17,113 nucleotides of DNA. Origin: PNAI01 sp964575715 (GTDB lineage Bacteria > Pseudomonadota > Alphaproteobacteria > Rhizobiales > Xanthobacteraceae). Location of the stretch: the NCBI GenBank assembly GCA_964575715.1, contig CAZNSG010000252.1, positions 1 to 17,113 on the forward strand, given 5' to 3'. A program made the translations under genes and the position numbers. A model generated the notes under the pieces. The model had not been told where the DNA came from. It was given only the letters and a program-made list of their open reading frames with translations, and ran no database searches. Below are positions 7,082 to 14,715 of the stretch, piece after piece. Position 1 is the first letter of the stretch, and each line of letters starts with the position of its first letter.

Positions 7082-8185
7082 TCATGTTGCCGTGACCCAG
7101 ACTTTGTCCTCACGCATCATCTGCACCAGCATGCCCTCGCGCAGCCCGCGGTCGGCAACGCGCAACCGCTCGCACGGAAAGACGCGGCGGATCGCATCGA
7201 GAATGGCACAGCCGGCGAGCACGAGATCGGCGCGCTCCGCACCGATGCAGGGACTGGCGATGCGCTCCTGGTATGTCATCGCCAGCAAGCGCTCGACCAC
7301 TTGCGTCACTTCGCCGTCGTTCATCCAGCAGCCATCCACATGCCGCCGTTCGTACCGCGGCAGCTCGAGATGCACGCCGGCAATGGTCGTGACGGTGCCC
7401 GAGGTGCCGAGCAGATGCATTCCGTCAAGATTGCCGCCGTGTTCCACGGCAAAACGATCAATGTAAGTCGAAACTTCGGCAATCATCGCCTGGTAGAGCT
7501 CCCGGCTTATGCTAACGCCGCCATGGCGTTCGGCCAGCGTCACCACGCCGACCGGCAGCGACACCCAGCCGCGGATTTCCGGCTCCGGCGGCCCATGCCG
7601 AATGGGTTGCGAGCGGTCGAGACGCACGAGTTCCGACGAGCCGCCGCCGATATCGAACAGAATCACTCCCTTGCCCTGCGGATCGATCAGCGGCGTGCAG
7701 CCGGTCGCGGCCAGGCGCGCTTCGGTCTCGCGATCCACGATCTCGAGCTCGATGCCGACTTCCTCGCGCACGCGCGCAAGAAAATCTTGGCCGTTTTCGG
7801 CCGAGCGGCAGGCCTCGGTCGCGATCAGCCGCACACGGGTGACGCCGCGATTTCTGATCTTGTTGCGGCAGATGCGTAGCGCCTCCACCGCGCGCTTGAT
7901 CGCAGCCTCGCTTATGCGTCCCGAGGCGGTGATGCCCTCGCCCAGCCTGATGATGCGCGAGAACGCATCGACCACGCGGAAGCTATCGCGGGTCGCGCGC
8001 GCCACCAGCAGACGGCAATTGTTGGTGCCGAGATCGAGCGCGGCATAGGTCGGGCCGGATATGTCGGCACCGCCCGTGTCGCCGTCGCGACGCGGACGAT
8101 GATAGAGCGACCGCCGGCCCCGCCGGCGCCGATGCGACCGGTCGAAAACGGGGTCGAGGCCGGTCGCCCTGGCCTCGTCGTCCAT
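7082..8185 (-). CDS. Ppx/GppA family phosphatase (exopolyphosphatase or pppGpp phosphatase)
   Basis: This 367-residue protein is of the ASKHA (sugar kinase/actin) fold and hydrolyses polyphosphate, pppGpp, or both; sequence alone does not separate these activities. The first phosphate loop is AALDLGTNNCRLLVA (about 48-62). The catalytic glutamate is Glu124 in LIATEACRSAEN. The second phosphate loop is VILFDIGGGSSELVRL (about 173-188). The length fits the two-domain form without the C-terminal HD-like half of E. coli Ppx and GppA. The start at 8185 is preceded by GGGGAAAGG about seven bases upstream; a longer frame to 8368 crosses the repeat at 8260-8308 and was rejected. The first 40 residues form an arginine-rich tail (HRRRRGRRSLYHRPRR) ahead of the fold. 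It lies upstream of rlmE on the same strand. Confidence 0.9.
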   Translation of the reverse strand: MDDEARATGLDPVFDRSHRRRRGRRSLYHRPRRDGDTGGADISGPTYAALDLGTNNCRLLVARATRDSFRVVDAFSRIIRLGEGITASGRISEAAIKRAVEALRICRNKIRNRGVTRVRLIATEACRSAENGQDFLARVREEVGIELEIVDRETEARLAATGCTPLIDPQGKGVILFDIGGGSSELVRLDRSQPIRHGPPEPEIRGWVSLPVGVVTLAERHGGVSISRELYQAMIAEVSTYIDRFAVEHGGNLDGMHLLGTSGTVTTIAGVHLELPRYERRHVDGCWMNDGEVTQVVERLLAMTYQERIASPCIGAERADLVLAGCAILDAIRRVFPCERLRVADRGLREGMLVQMMREDKVWVTAT

Positions 8186-8259
8186 CGAATACCTTTCCCC
8201 GCGCCGAAGCCTTATTGGCTCGACGGCACGGTGGATGATCCCAAATCGGATAGAGTCTA

Positions 8260-8308
8260 GAGCATGATCCCGAAAAGTGGAAACCGGTTTTCGGATAAGA
8301 TCATGCTC
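8260..8308. repeat. rhizobial-type intergenic palindrome
   Basis: GAGCATGATC (8260-8269) pairs with GATCATGCTC (8299-8308). Inside these arms CCGAAAA (8270-8276) pairs with TTTTCGG (8288-8294). This core is a well-known palindromic repeat scattered between genes in Bradyrhizobium and relatives. The gap from 8186 to 8577 (392 bases) between the divergent phosphatase and molybdenum hydroxylase genes otherwise holds only the tandem pair at 8481-8520. It also has an AT-rich patch near 8441-8467 that could carry a promoter. No gene is evident in it. Confidence 0.85.
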
Positions 8309-8480
8309 AAACAAAAAGCTGGAGCCCGGCTCGGATTCCCTCAAGACGCACAAGGCTCTAGCACCCACAGCGCGATGCGCAACTCAGCACGGCCCGAGGG
8401 GCATGGCCAAAATCGGCGGTTGTTCTTGTGAAACTGGGCGCGCATCGATAATTGATAACAACTATTGATCTCGTTGCATC

Positions 8481-8520
8481 ATGGCTGGGATGCTGGCCCG
8501 ATGGCCGGGATGCAAGCCCG
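8481..8520. repeat. imperfect 20-base tandem duplication
   Basis: ATGGCTGGGATGCTGGCCCG (8481-8500) is followed directly by ATGGCCGGGATGCAAGCCCG (8501-8520), with 17 of 20 bases the same. It lies 58 bases before the start codon of the molybdenum hydroxylase gene. The GGCCGGGATG and AAGCCCGGCC pieces resemble parts of another common rhizobial intergenic palindrome, so this may be a broken copy. No role is evident. Confidence 0.6.
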
Positions 8521-8577
8521 GCCAAAAAAACTTAATATGCCACTTAACGGGCCCGGTCGCCGGGTTATTGGAACAGC

Positions 8578-10929
8578 ATGAACCTGCAAGCGCCTTCGAC
8601 CGCCCACGCGAACCGCTTTGGCATCGGCCAGCCGGTGCTGCGCGCCGAGGATGCAAAACTCCTGCGCGGCGAGGGCCGCTATACCGACGACATCAACTTG
8701 GCCGGCCAGGCCCATGCGGTGATCGTGCGCAGCCGCCACGCCCACGGCGTCATCCGCTCGATCGACACCGGCGCCGCACGCAAAATGCCCGGCGTGCTGG
8801 CGGTCTATACCGGCGCCGACATTGCGCAATACGGCCCGCTCAAGTCCAACCTGCCGTTCAAGAGCCGCGACGGCTCCGACATGAAAAAGCCGCGCCGGCA
8901 GGCGCTGCCCTCCGACAAGGTGCGCTTTGTCGGCGATCCCATCGCCTGTGTCGTCGCCGAGAGTTACCAGCAAGCCAGGGATGCCGCCGAAGCGGTCGCG
9001 GTCGAGATCGATCCGCTGCCGGTCGTCACCGATCCGGCCCAGGCGGTGCGCGCGGGCGCGCCGGTGCTTTACGACGATGCGCCCGGCAACGTCGCGCTCG
9101 ATTTTCACTACGGCGATGCGGACAAGGTGGCGGCGGCCTTCGCGGGCGCCAAGCACGTGGTCAAAGTCAAGCTCATCAACAGCCGGATGATTGTCAACAC
9201 CATCGAGCCGCGCGCGGCGATCGGCGTCTACGACGGCGCCAAGCAACGATTTACGCTCCACAGCGGTAGCCAGGGCGTGATGGGTCTGCGCGCGGGCTTA
9301 GCCGAAATATTTGCCGTAACGCCCGATAAAATGCGCGTGCTCACCGACAATGTCGGCGGCTCGTTTGGCATGAAGGCGCAACCCTATCCCGAACAAGTGT
9401 GCGTGCTGCACGCCGCGCGCGCGCTCGGCCGCCCGGTGAAATGGACCGACGAGCGCTCGACCAGTTTCCTTTCCGACAATCACGGCCGCGATCATCAGCA
9501 AACCGCCGAACTTGCGCTCGACCCCGAAGGCCATTTTCTGGCGGTGCGCCTCACCGGCTACGGCAATCTCGGCGGCTATATGGGCGCGATGGCGCCGCAG
9601 CCGCCCACGCTCAACATCGTGCGCAATGTCGCAAGCCTCTACCGCACGCCGCTGCTCGAAGTCTCCACCAAGTGCGTGTTCACCAACACCACGTTCGTGA
9701 GCCCCTATCGCGGCGCCGGCCGGCCCGAGGGCAATTATTTCATGGAGCGGCTGATCGACTACGCCGCAACGGAGATCGGCATCGACCGCATCGAGCTGCG
9801 CCGCCGCAACCAGATTCGCCCACGCGAAATTCCGTATACGGCCGCTTCGGGCCAGACCTATGACAGCGGCGATTTCCCGGCGATCCTCAAAGCGGCGCTC
9901 GAAGTCGCCGATTGGAAGGGCTTTAACAAACGCAAGCGCGAGAGCAAGAAGCACGGCAAATTGCGCGGCATCGGGCTGGGCTGCTATCTCGAAGTCACCG
10001 CGCCCGCGAACAAGGAGATGGGCGGCATCCGCTTCGAGCCCGACGGCAACGTGACCATTGTCACCGGCACGCTCGACTATGGCCAGGGCCATGCCACGCC
10101 GTTTGCACAGGTACTGAGCGACAGACTCGGCATTCCGTTCGAGCGCATCCGGCTCGTGCAAGGCGACAGCGACCAATTGCTCGCCGGCGGCGGCACCGGC
10201 GGTTCGCGCTCGCTGATGAACAGCGGCGCCGCCATTGTCGAAGCCAGCGCCAAGGTTATCGAGCAGGGAAAAGCCATCGCTTCGCACATGCTCGAAGCCT
10301 CGACGTCCGACATCGAATTTGCGAAGGGCCGCTTTGTGGTCGCCGGCACCGACCGCGGCATCGGCATCATGGAGCTCACGGAAAAGCTTCGCGCCGGTCT
10401 GCAACAACCGCCCGGCACGCCCGCTTCGCTCGATGTGCGCCACGTCAGCGAAGGCATGCCGGCCGCCTTCCCCAACGGCTGTCATGTGGCCGAGGTCGAG
10501 CTCGATCCCGAAACCGGCCGGATCGAGGTGGTGAAATATACCTCGGTCAACGATTTCGGCACCGTGATCAATCCGCTGCTGGTGGACGGCCAGGTGCATG
10601 GCGGCGTGGTGCAAGGCATCGGCCAGGCGCTGCTTGAACGCACCGTCTATGACGACGCGGGCCAGCTGCTCTCCGGCTCCTATATGGATTACGCCATGCC
10701 GCGCGCCAACGACGCGCCGGATTTCACCGTCGTAAGCCATCCGGTGCCGGCCAAGACCAACCCGCTCGGCGTCAAAGGCTGTGGCGAGGCCGGCTGCGCC
10801 GGCGGGCTCGCCTCGGTGATGAACGCGGTGGTGGATGCGCTCTCGGTCTATGGCATCAAGCACATCGACATGCCGGCGACGCCCGAGCGCGTGTGGCAGA
10901 CGATCCGCGCGGCACGAAAGACGCAATAA
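8578..10929 (+). CDS. xanthine dehydrogenase family molybdopterin-binding (large) subunit, CoxL form II-like
   Basis: This 783-residue catalytic subunit of a molybdenum hydroxylase binds the molybdopterin cytosine dinucleotide cofactor and hydroxylates a carbon of an aldehyde or N-heterocycle with water. The N-terminus GIGQPVLRAEDAKLLRGEGR is typical of the CoxL/CutL group. The active-site loop reads PYRGAGR (376-382). That is the form II signature and lacks the AYxCSFR loop of true CO dehydrogenase. The essential glutamate is Glu737 in GVKGCGEAGCAGG. Cofactor-binding segments include LTDNVGGSFGMK and GGTGGSRSLMNSG. Neither the FAD (CoxM-like) nor the 2Fe-2S (CoxS-like) subunit lies beside it in this window, which is unusual. 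A weak GGA ribosome-binding site precedes the ATG. The substrate is unknown. Confidence 0.92.
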   Translation: MNLQAPSTAHANRFGIGQPVLRAEDAKLLRGEGRYTDDINLAGQAHAVIVRSRHAHGVIRSIDTGAARKMPGVLAVYTGADIAQYGPLKSNLPFKSRDGSDMKKPRRQALPSDKVRFVGDPIACVVAESYQQARDAAEAVAVEIDPLPVVTDPAQAVRAGAPVLYDDAPGNVALDFHYGDADKVAAAFAGAKHVVKVKLINSRMIVNTIEPRAAIGVYDGAKQRFTLHSGSQGVMGLRAGLAEIFAVTPDKMRVLTDNVGGSFGMKAQPYPEQVCVLHAARALGRPVKWTDERSTSFLSDNHGRDHQQTAELALDPEGHFLAVRLTGYGNLGGYMGAMAPQPPTLNIVRNVASLYRTPLLEVSTKCVFTNTTFVSPYRGAGRPEGNYFMERLIDYAATEIGIDRIELRRRNQIRPREIPYTAASGQTYDSGDFPAILKAALEVADWKGFNKRKRESKKHGKLRGIGLGCYLEVTAPANKEMGGIRFEPDGNVTIVTGTLDYGQGHATPFAQVLSDRLGIPFERIRLVQGDSDQLLAGGGTGGSRSLMNSGAAIVEASAKVIEQGKAIASHMLEASTSDIEFAKGRFVVAGTDRGIGIMELTEKLRAGLQQPPGTPASLDVRHVSEGMPAAFPNGCHVAEVELDPETGRIEVVKYTSVNDFGTVINPLLVDGQVHGGVVQGIGQALLERTVYDDAGQLLSGSYMDYAMPRANDAPDFTVVSHPVPAKTNPLGVKGCGEAGCAGGLASVMNAVVDALSVYGIKHIDMPATPERVWQTIRAARKTQ

Positions 10930-10954
10930 ACATGGCCTTGCAACAAACATGCGT

Positions 10955-11118
10955 TACCCTCCCCTGGAGGGGGAGGGTCGACCGCCTGAGCCATTAGCGC
11001 GTTCACGCGCGTCTTCGACGCGCTATGGCGAAGGCGGTCGGGGTGGGGTGAAGTTTACAATCAAATTTCACCCCACCCCGCTCGCTTCGCTCGCGACCCT
11101 CCCCTCCAGGGGAGGGTA
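10955..11118. repeat. intergenic double-palindrome repeat (longer relative of 6925-7050)
   Basis: The ends are TACCCTCCCCTGGAGGGG (from 10955) and CCCCTCCAGGGGAGGGTA (to 11118), inverted copies with a one-base length difference. Inside, GGGGTGGGGTGAA pairs with TTTCACCCCACCCCG around an ATTC-free AT-rich loop. A further pair is ACCGCCTGAGCCAT against ATGGCGAAGGCGGT. Together they make a multi-branched structure. It occupies most of the 222 bases between the molybdenum hydroxylase and MFS genes and could weaken read-through between them, which is inference. No gene lies in this gap. Confidence 0.85.
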
Positions 11119-11151
11119 AAGCGCGCAAGTGGCAACGAAAAGAATACACCA

Positions 11152-12366
11152 ATGACCGAAGCGACCGATCGGACATTTGCGAATCCACGCGCGGGCTATA
11201 ACCAGATGATCGCGGGCGTGAGTGCTGCGCATTTTGTCAGCCACTTCTATTTTCTGGTATTGCCGCCCCTGTTTATCTTCGTGCGCGCCGACTATGGAGT
11301 GAGCTACACCGAACTCGGACTTGCGCTCACCGCCTTGAATGTCGTCTCCGCCGTGTTCCAGACACCCGCCGGATTTCTGGTCGATCGCATCGACGCGCGC
11401 CTGGTATTGATCGCGGGCCTTCTCCTCCAGGCGCTTGGCTACGCGATTGCAGCGTCGTTCGATTCGTTCTGGGTTCTGGTCGCGATGTTCGCGCTCATTG
11501 GGCTCGGCAACACGGTCTATCATCCCGCCGGCTATGCCCTGCTCTCGCACCGCATTTCGGCTGAGCGCGTCAGCCATGCCTATTCCGTGCACACCTTCAC
11601 CGGCATGCTGGGAAGCGCCGCTGCGCCGATGAGCGTGCTGCTCATGCAAAGTCTGTTTGGCTGGCGCGGCGCCTTTTTGGGCGCGGCAATTCTCGGCTTT
11701 GTCGTGGCCGCAATCTTATTCCTGCAGCGCGATGTCGCGCCTGCGCCGAAAACCGGCAAGGCCCAAGCCGCCGTCGCGACGGAGGCGACGTGGCGGCTGC
11801 TGCTCTCGCGGCCGATTCTGATCAGCCTTGTGTTCTTCATGCTGCTCTCGTTCGCCAATGGAGGCTTGCAGAACTATTCCGTCGTGGCGTTTGGCGCGCT
11901 TTATGCCACCACACCCATTGCAGCCAATACGGCGCTCTCGGCCAATCTGGTGCTCAGCGCCACCGGCGTCCTGCTCGGCGGCTGGATCGCCGGGCGCACA
12001 ACGCGGCACGGCATGGTCGTGGCGTTCGGGCTCGCGGCTTCAGCGCTCGCGGTCATGCTGCTGGGCGTCGTCGATCCCGATGCGTTCCTGCTGCTCGTGT
12101 TGATGTCGCTCGCGGGCCTGTGCAGCGGCATGACCATGCCCTCGCGCGACATGCTGGTGCGCGCGGTCACCCCGCCCGGCGCGTTCGGCAAGGTGTTCGG
12201 CTTTGTCACCAACGGCTTCAACATTGCCGGCGTCGTCTCGCCGCTGATCTTCGGCGCCTTGATGGATCGCGGCGAGCCGCGCGCCGTATTTCTGCTCATC
12301 GGCGCGTGCTCGCTACTCGCCGTCCTCACGGTGGCAACGACACAGCGCAAACCAAGTCCGGCGTAA
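11152..12366 (+). CDS. MFS transporter
   Basis: This major facilitator superfamily protein of 404 residues sits in the inner membrane, with about twelve hydrophobic helices in two halves. The first helix carries AHFVSHFYFLVLPPLF. The loop after helix 2 has the family motif in GFLVDRIDARLVL. Helix 4 has GLGNTVYHPAGYALLSHRI. The AHFVSHFY and YHPAG motifs resemble the fosmidomycin-resistance/sugar-efflux type of MFS. The central loop (about 195-210) is short and carries PAPKTGKAQ. It lies 44 bases before the nitrilase start with no terminator between, so the two are probably co-transcribed. A role in moving the nitrilase substrate or product is inferred from position only. The ribosome-binding site is weak. 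Confidence 0.9.
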   Translation: MTEATDRTFANPRAGYNQMIAGVSAAHFVSHFYFLVLPPLFIFVRADYGVSYTELGLALTALNVVSAVFQTPAGFLVDRIDARLVLIAGLLLQALGYAIAASFDSFWVLVAMFALIGLGNTVYHPAGYALLSHRISAERVSHAYSVHTFTGMLGSAAAPMSVLLMQSLFGWRGAFLGAAILGFVVAAILFLQRDVAPAPKTGKAQAAVATEATWRLLLSRPILISLVFFMLLSFANGGLQNYSVVAFGALYATTPIAANTALSANLVLSATGVLLGGWIAGRTTRHGMVVAFGLAASALAVMLLGVVDPDAFLLLVLMSLAGLCSGMTMPSRDMLVRAVTPPGAFGKVFGFVTNGFNIAGVVSPLIFGALMDRGEPRAVFLLIGACSLLAVLTVATTQRKPSPA

Positions 12367-12410
12367 GGCCGCGGGCATGATATGATGGCCACTTGCGGGA
12401 GATGTCGAGC

Positions 12411-13481
12411 ATGGGCGATTCCTATGGCGTGGTGAAAGTAGCGGCCGTGCAGGCCGCTTCCGTGTTCCTCGACCGCGAAGGCTCAACGCAAAAAGCCTGC
12501 CAACTGATCCGCGAGGCCGGCAAAAATGGCGCGCGCGTGATCGCCTTCCCGGAAGGCTTCATCCCCGCCCACCCGGTCTGGTACCACCATCACGCCGCCA
12601 CCGGCGCGATCGCCAACAAACTCGCCGTCGAGCTGTTCAAGAACTCGGTCGAGATTCCCGGTCCCGAGATCGATGCGCTCGCCGCCGCGGCGCAGAGCGC
12701 CAACGCCTATGTGGTGATCGGCGTGTGCGAGAAAATTCCCAACACCACCGGCACCATGTTCAACACGCAAGTTTATATCGGCCCCGGCGGCACCCTCATC
12801 CGCAAGCACCAGAAGATCATGCCGACCGTGGGCGAGCGGCTGGTGCACACGGGCGGCTACGGCGACACCTTCGGCGCGTTTCAGAGCGAATACGGGCCGA
12901 TGTCCGGTCTGATCTGCGGCGAAAACTCCAATCCGCTCGCCATCTTTGCGCTCATCGCCGAAGGCACGCGCATCCATGTGATGAGCTGGCCCAACCACTT
13001 CCCCACCAGCGGCGATCCCTTGCGCAATCGAGTCGCCATCGACTCGCAGGCCTTTGCACAGATGAGCAAGGCGTTCGTGATATCGGCTTGCGGCACCGTG
13101 GACGAGCGCATGATCGAAATGCTCCAGGCCGGACCCGCGGCCGAAAAATTCTTGCGCAACCCGGATTGCTGCGGCGGCTCCCTCATCGTCGATCCCTTGA
13201 GCCGCATCATCGCCGGTCCGATGGGGCCCGACGAAGGCATCCTCTATGCCGAATGCAATCTCGATCTCGCCATCCAGATGAAGCTGCGCCATGACTTCGC
13301 CGGCCACTACAATCGGCCGGATATTTTCCAGCTGCACATCAACCGCGCAGCGCCGCAGCTCTATCACGTGCACAACGATCCCGTCACTTTGCCGAGTGCA
13401 ACTGCAGGCGCGCTAGCAGCGCCGAGCCCACAAATTGCCGGACCGGAGCCCGATGTTCCTGCATCGATACCCGGCGAATGA
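12411..13481 (+). CDS. nitrilase (carbon-nitrogen hydrolase superfamily)
   Basis: Nitrilases convert a nitrile to a carboxylic acid and ammonia through a thioimidate on cysteine. The Glu-Lys-Cys triad is visible: Glu48 in IAFPEGFIPAHPVWY, Lys135 in RKHQKIMPTVGERL and Cys169 in GLICGENSNPLAIFAL. True nitrilases usually read CWEN at this site, whereas this one reads CGEN. The early HPVWYHHH and the RKHQKIMPT block still place it among nitrilases and not amidases. Three in-frame starts exist (TTG 12393, ATG 12402, ATG 12411). The last is chosen because GGGAG stands nine bases before it, giving 356 residues. The last 35 residues are Ala/Pro-rich and probably disordered. It follows the MFS gene closely, and the dioxygenase operon starts 215 bases later. 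Amide or cyanide-hydratase activity cannot be excluded. Confidence 0.88.
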   Translation: MGDSYGVVKVAAVQAASVFLDREGSTQKACQLIREAGKNGARVIAFPEGFIPAHPVWYHHHAATGAIANKLAVELFKNSVEIPGPEIDALAAAAQSANAYVVIGVCEKIPNTTGTMFNTQVYIGPGGTLIRKHQKIMPTVGERLVHTGGYGDTFGAFQSEYGPMSGLICGENSNPLAIFALIAEGTRIHVMSWPNHFPTSGDPLRNRVAIDSQAFAQMSKAFVISACGTVDERMIEMLQAGPAAEKFLRNPDCCGGSLIVDPLSRIIAGPMGPDEGILYAECNLDLAIQMKLRHDFAGHYNRPDIFQLHINRAAPQLYHVHNDPVTLPSATAGALAAPSPQIAGPEPDVPASIPGE

Positions 13482-13549
13482 GTTCGCTAGCGCGATCCAC
13501 CAGAATACAGCGGCCGAACTGCCGCAAAGCGTAAGAAGCAAGCATTTAC

Positions 13550-13658
13550 CTGGATAATTCGCACCCTTAATGCTTGAGCGGCTGGTCTGGATAACCAGCT
13601 GCCCATGCTATTTTTCATAAAGCAATCGTTCCGTAACGATGCCGCGCCATGGTATAGA
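13550..13658 (+). promoter_or_regulatory. putative promoter-operator region of the dioxygenase operon
   Basis: The 215-base gap before the extradiol dioxygenase holds two dyads. GCTGGT (13581-13586) pairs with ACCAGC (13594-13599). ATCGTT (13625-13630) pairs with AACGAT (13635-13640) across CCGT. CTGGATAA occurs twice (13550 and 13587), 37 bases apart. A weak sigma-70 match has TTCCGT at 13629-13634 and TATAGA at 13653-13658, spaced 18 bases, with the second dyad over the -35 box. An operator there would suit control by a catabolic regulator, but no regulator gene is in the window. The call rests on pattern only. Confidence 0.35.
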
Positions 13659-13696
13659 TGTGCCTAACGAATGACCTGACCGCAGGATATTCTGCA

Positions 13697-14707
13697 ATGA
13701 ATTTACAAGCGCTCGGATACATCGGGGTCCGCACCCGGAATATCGACGACTGGGCGGGCTACGCCAACCGCTTCCTCGGCATGCAGCTCGTGGATAAGAG
13801 CCAGTCCACGCTCGCCTTCCGCATGGATGACCGCAAGCAGCGGCTGGTCGTCAACGCAGCCGATGACGACGGCCCCGGATTTTACGGCTGGGAAGTGGCC
13901 GATGCGCGCGCGCTCGATGCGCTTGCGGCGCATCTTGAGAAAAACAACGTGAAGGTCGCGCGCGGTTCGCACGCGCTCGCCGGCGAGCGGCATGTCAAGG
14001 ACCTGATCGTGTTCCACGATCCGGTCGGCAACCGCGTCGAAGTGTTCCACGGCGCCGAGACGGCGAGCGAGCCGTTCAAGCCCGGCCGCTCCATCTCCGG
14101 CTTCCGCACCGGCCCGCTCGGTATGGGGCACGCCGTGCTCAATGCCGAGCGCATCGACGATGTCATTCCGTTCTATCGTGATATCCTGGGCTTCAAGCTC
14201 AGCGACTACATCCAAAAACCGTTCAAGGCCTATTTCTTTCACATCAACCCGCGCCACCACAGCCTCGCCTTCATCGAGGCCGGCAAGAACGGCATTCACC
14301 ATCTGATGATCGAGACCTGCATGCTCGACGACGTCGGCCAGGCCTACGACCTCGCCTTGCGCAAGCCCGAGATGATCGGCACCACGCTCGGCCGCCACGT
14401 CAACGACGAGGTGACTTCGTTCTATTCCTGGTCGCCCTCCAAATTCCTGTTCGAATACGGCTGGGGCGGCCGCACCATCGAGCCCGCCACCTGGACTTCG
14501 CACGAGCGCACCGAAGGCCCGAGCCTGTGGGGCCACGACCGCTCCTGGCTTAACGACGAAGGCCGCGAGCTGGCCCGCGACATGCGCGTCGGCATCGCGC
14601 AAGCCGGCGTGCGCATACCGCTCAACGTGATGGACGGCAACTACAAGCGCGCGCGCGACGTCTGCCCCTGGTGGAGCGAAAACGTCACAACCCGCAAGAC
14701 CGGTTGA
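13697..14707 (+). CDS. type I extradiol ring-cleavage dioxygenase (VOC superfamily, BphC-like)
   Basis: This 336-residue enzyme would open a catechol ring next to the two hydroxyls using Fe(II) and O2. It has the two-domain vicinal-oxygen-chelate layout: domain 1 at about 1-125 and the metal-binding domain 2 at about 140-290. Likely iron ligands are His145 in GMGHAVLNA, His201 or His202 in GIHHLMIET, and Glu253 in KFLFEYGWGG. The active-site HHSLAF and GRHVNDEVTSFY segments match BphC positions. The signature near Glu253 reads SPSKFLFE, where BphC has TPSGF. The ATG at 13697 has AGGA nine bases upstream; an in-frame ATG at 13658 lies within the -10 region and was not used. It is first in the operon, 8 bases before the Rieske alpha gene. 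The actual catechol substrate is unknown. Confidence 0.9.
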   Translation: MNLQALGYIGVRTRNIDDWAGYANRFLGMQLVDKSQSTLAFRMDDRKQRLVVNAADDDGPGFYGWEVADARALDALAAHLEKNNVKVARGSHALAGERHVKDLIVFHDPVGNRVEVFHGAETASEPFKPGRSISGFRTGPLGMGHAVLNAERIDDVIPFYRDILGFKLSDYIQKPFKAYFFHINPRHHSLAFIEAGKNGIHHLMIETCMLDDVGQAYDLALRKPEMIGTTLGRHVNDEVTSFYSWSPSKFLFEYGWGGRTIEPATWTSHERTEGPSLWGHDRSWLNDEGRELARDMRVGIAQAGVRIPLNVMDGNYKRARDVCPWWSENVTTRKTG

Positions 14708-14715
14708 GAATCGCC

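Noticed and set aside
8186..8368. Upstream extension of the Ppx/GppA phosphatase to 8368
   Set aside because: It would be translated from a known intergenic palindrome, while the ATG at 8185 has a good ribosome-binding site.
8578..10929. Aerobic CO dehydrogenase (CoxL form I)
   Set aside because: The active-site loop is PYRGAGR, not the AYxCSFR form, and coxM and coxS are missing.
9298..10950. 550-codon minus-strand reading frame opposite the molybdenum hydroxylase
   Set aside because: Its composition is His/Ala/Asp-rich without domains, and the plus strand encodes a complete known enzyme.
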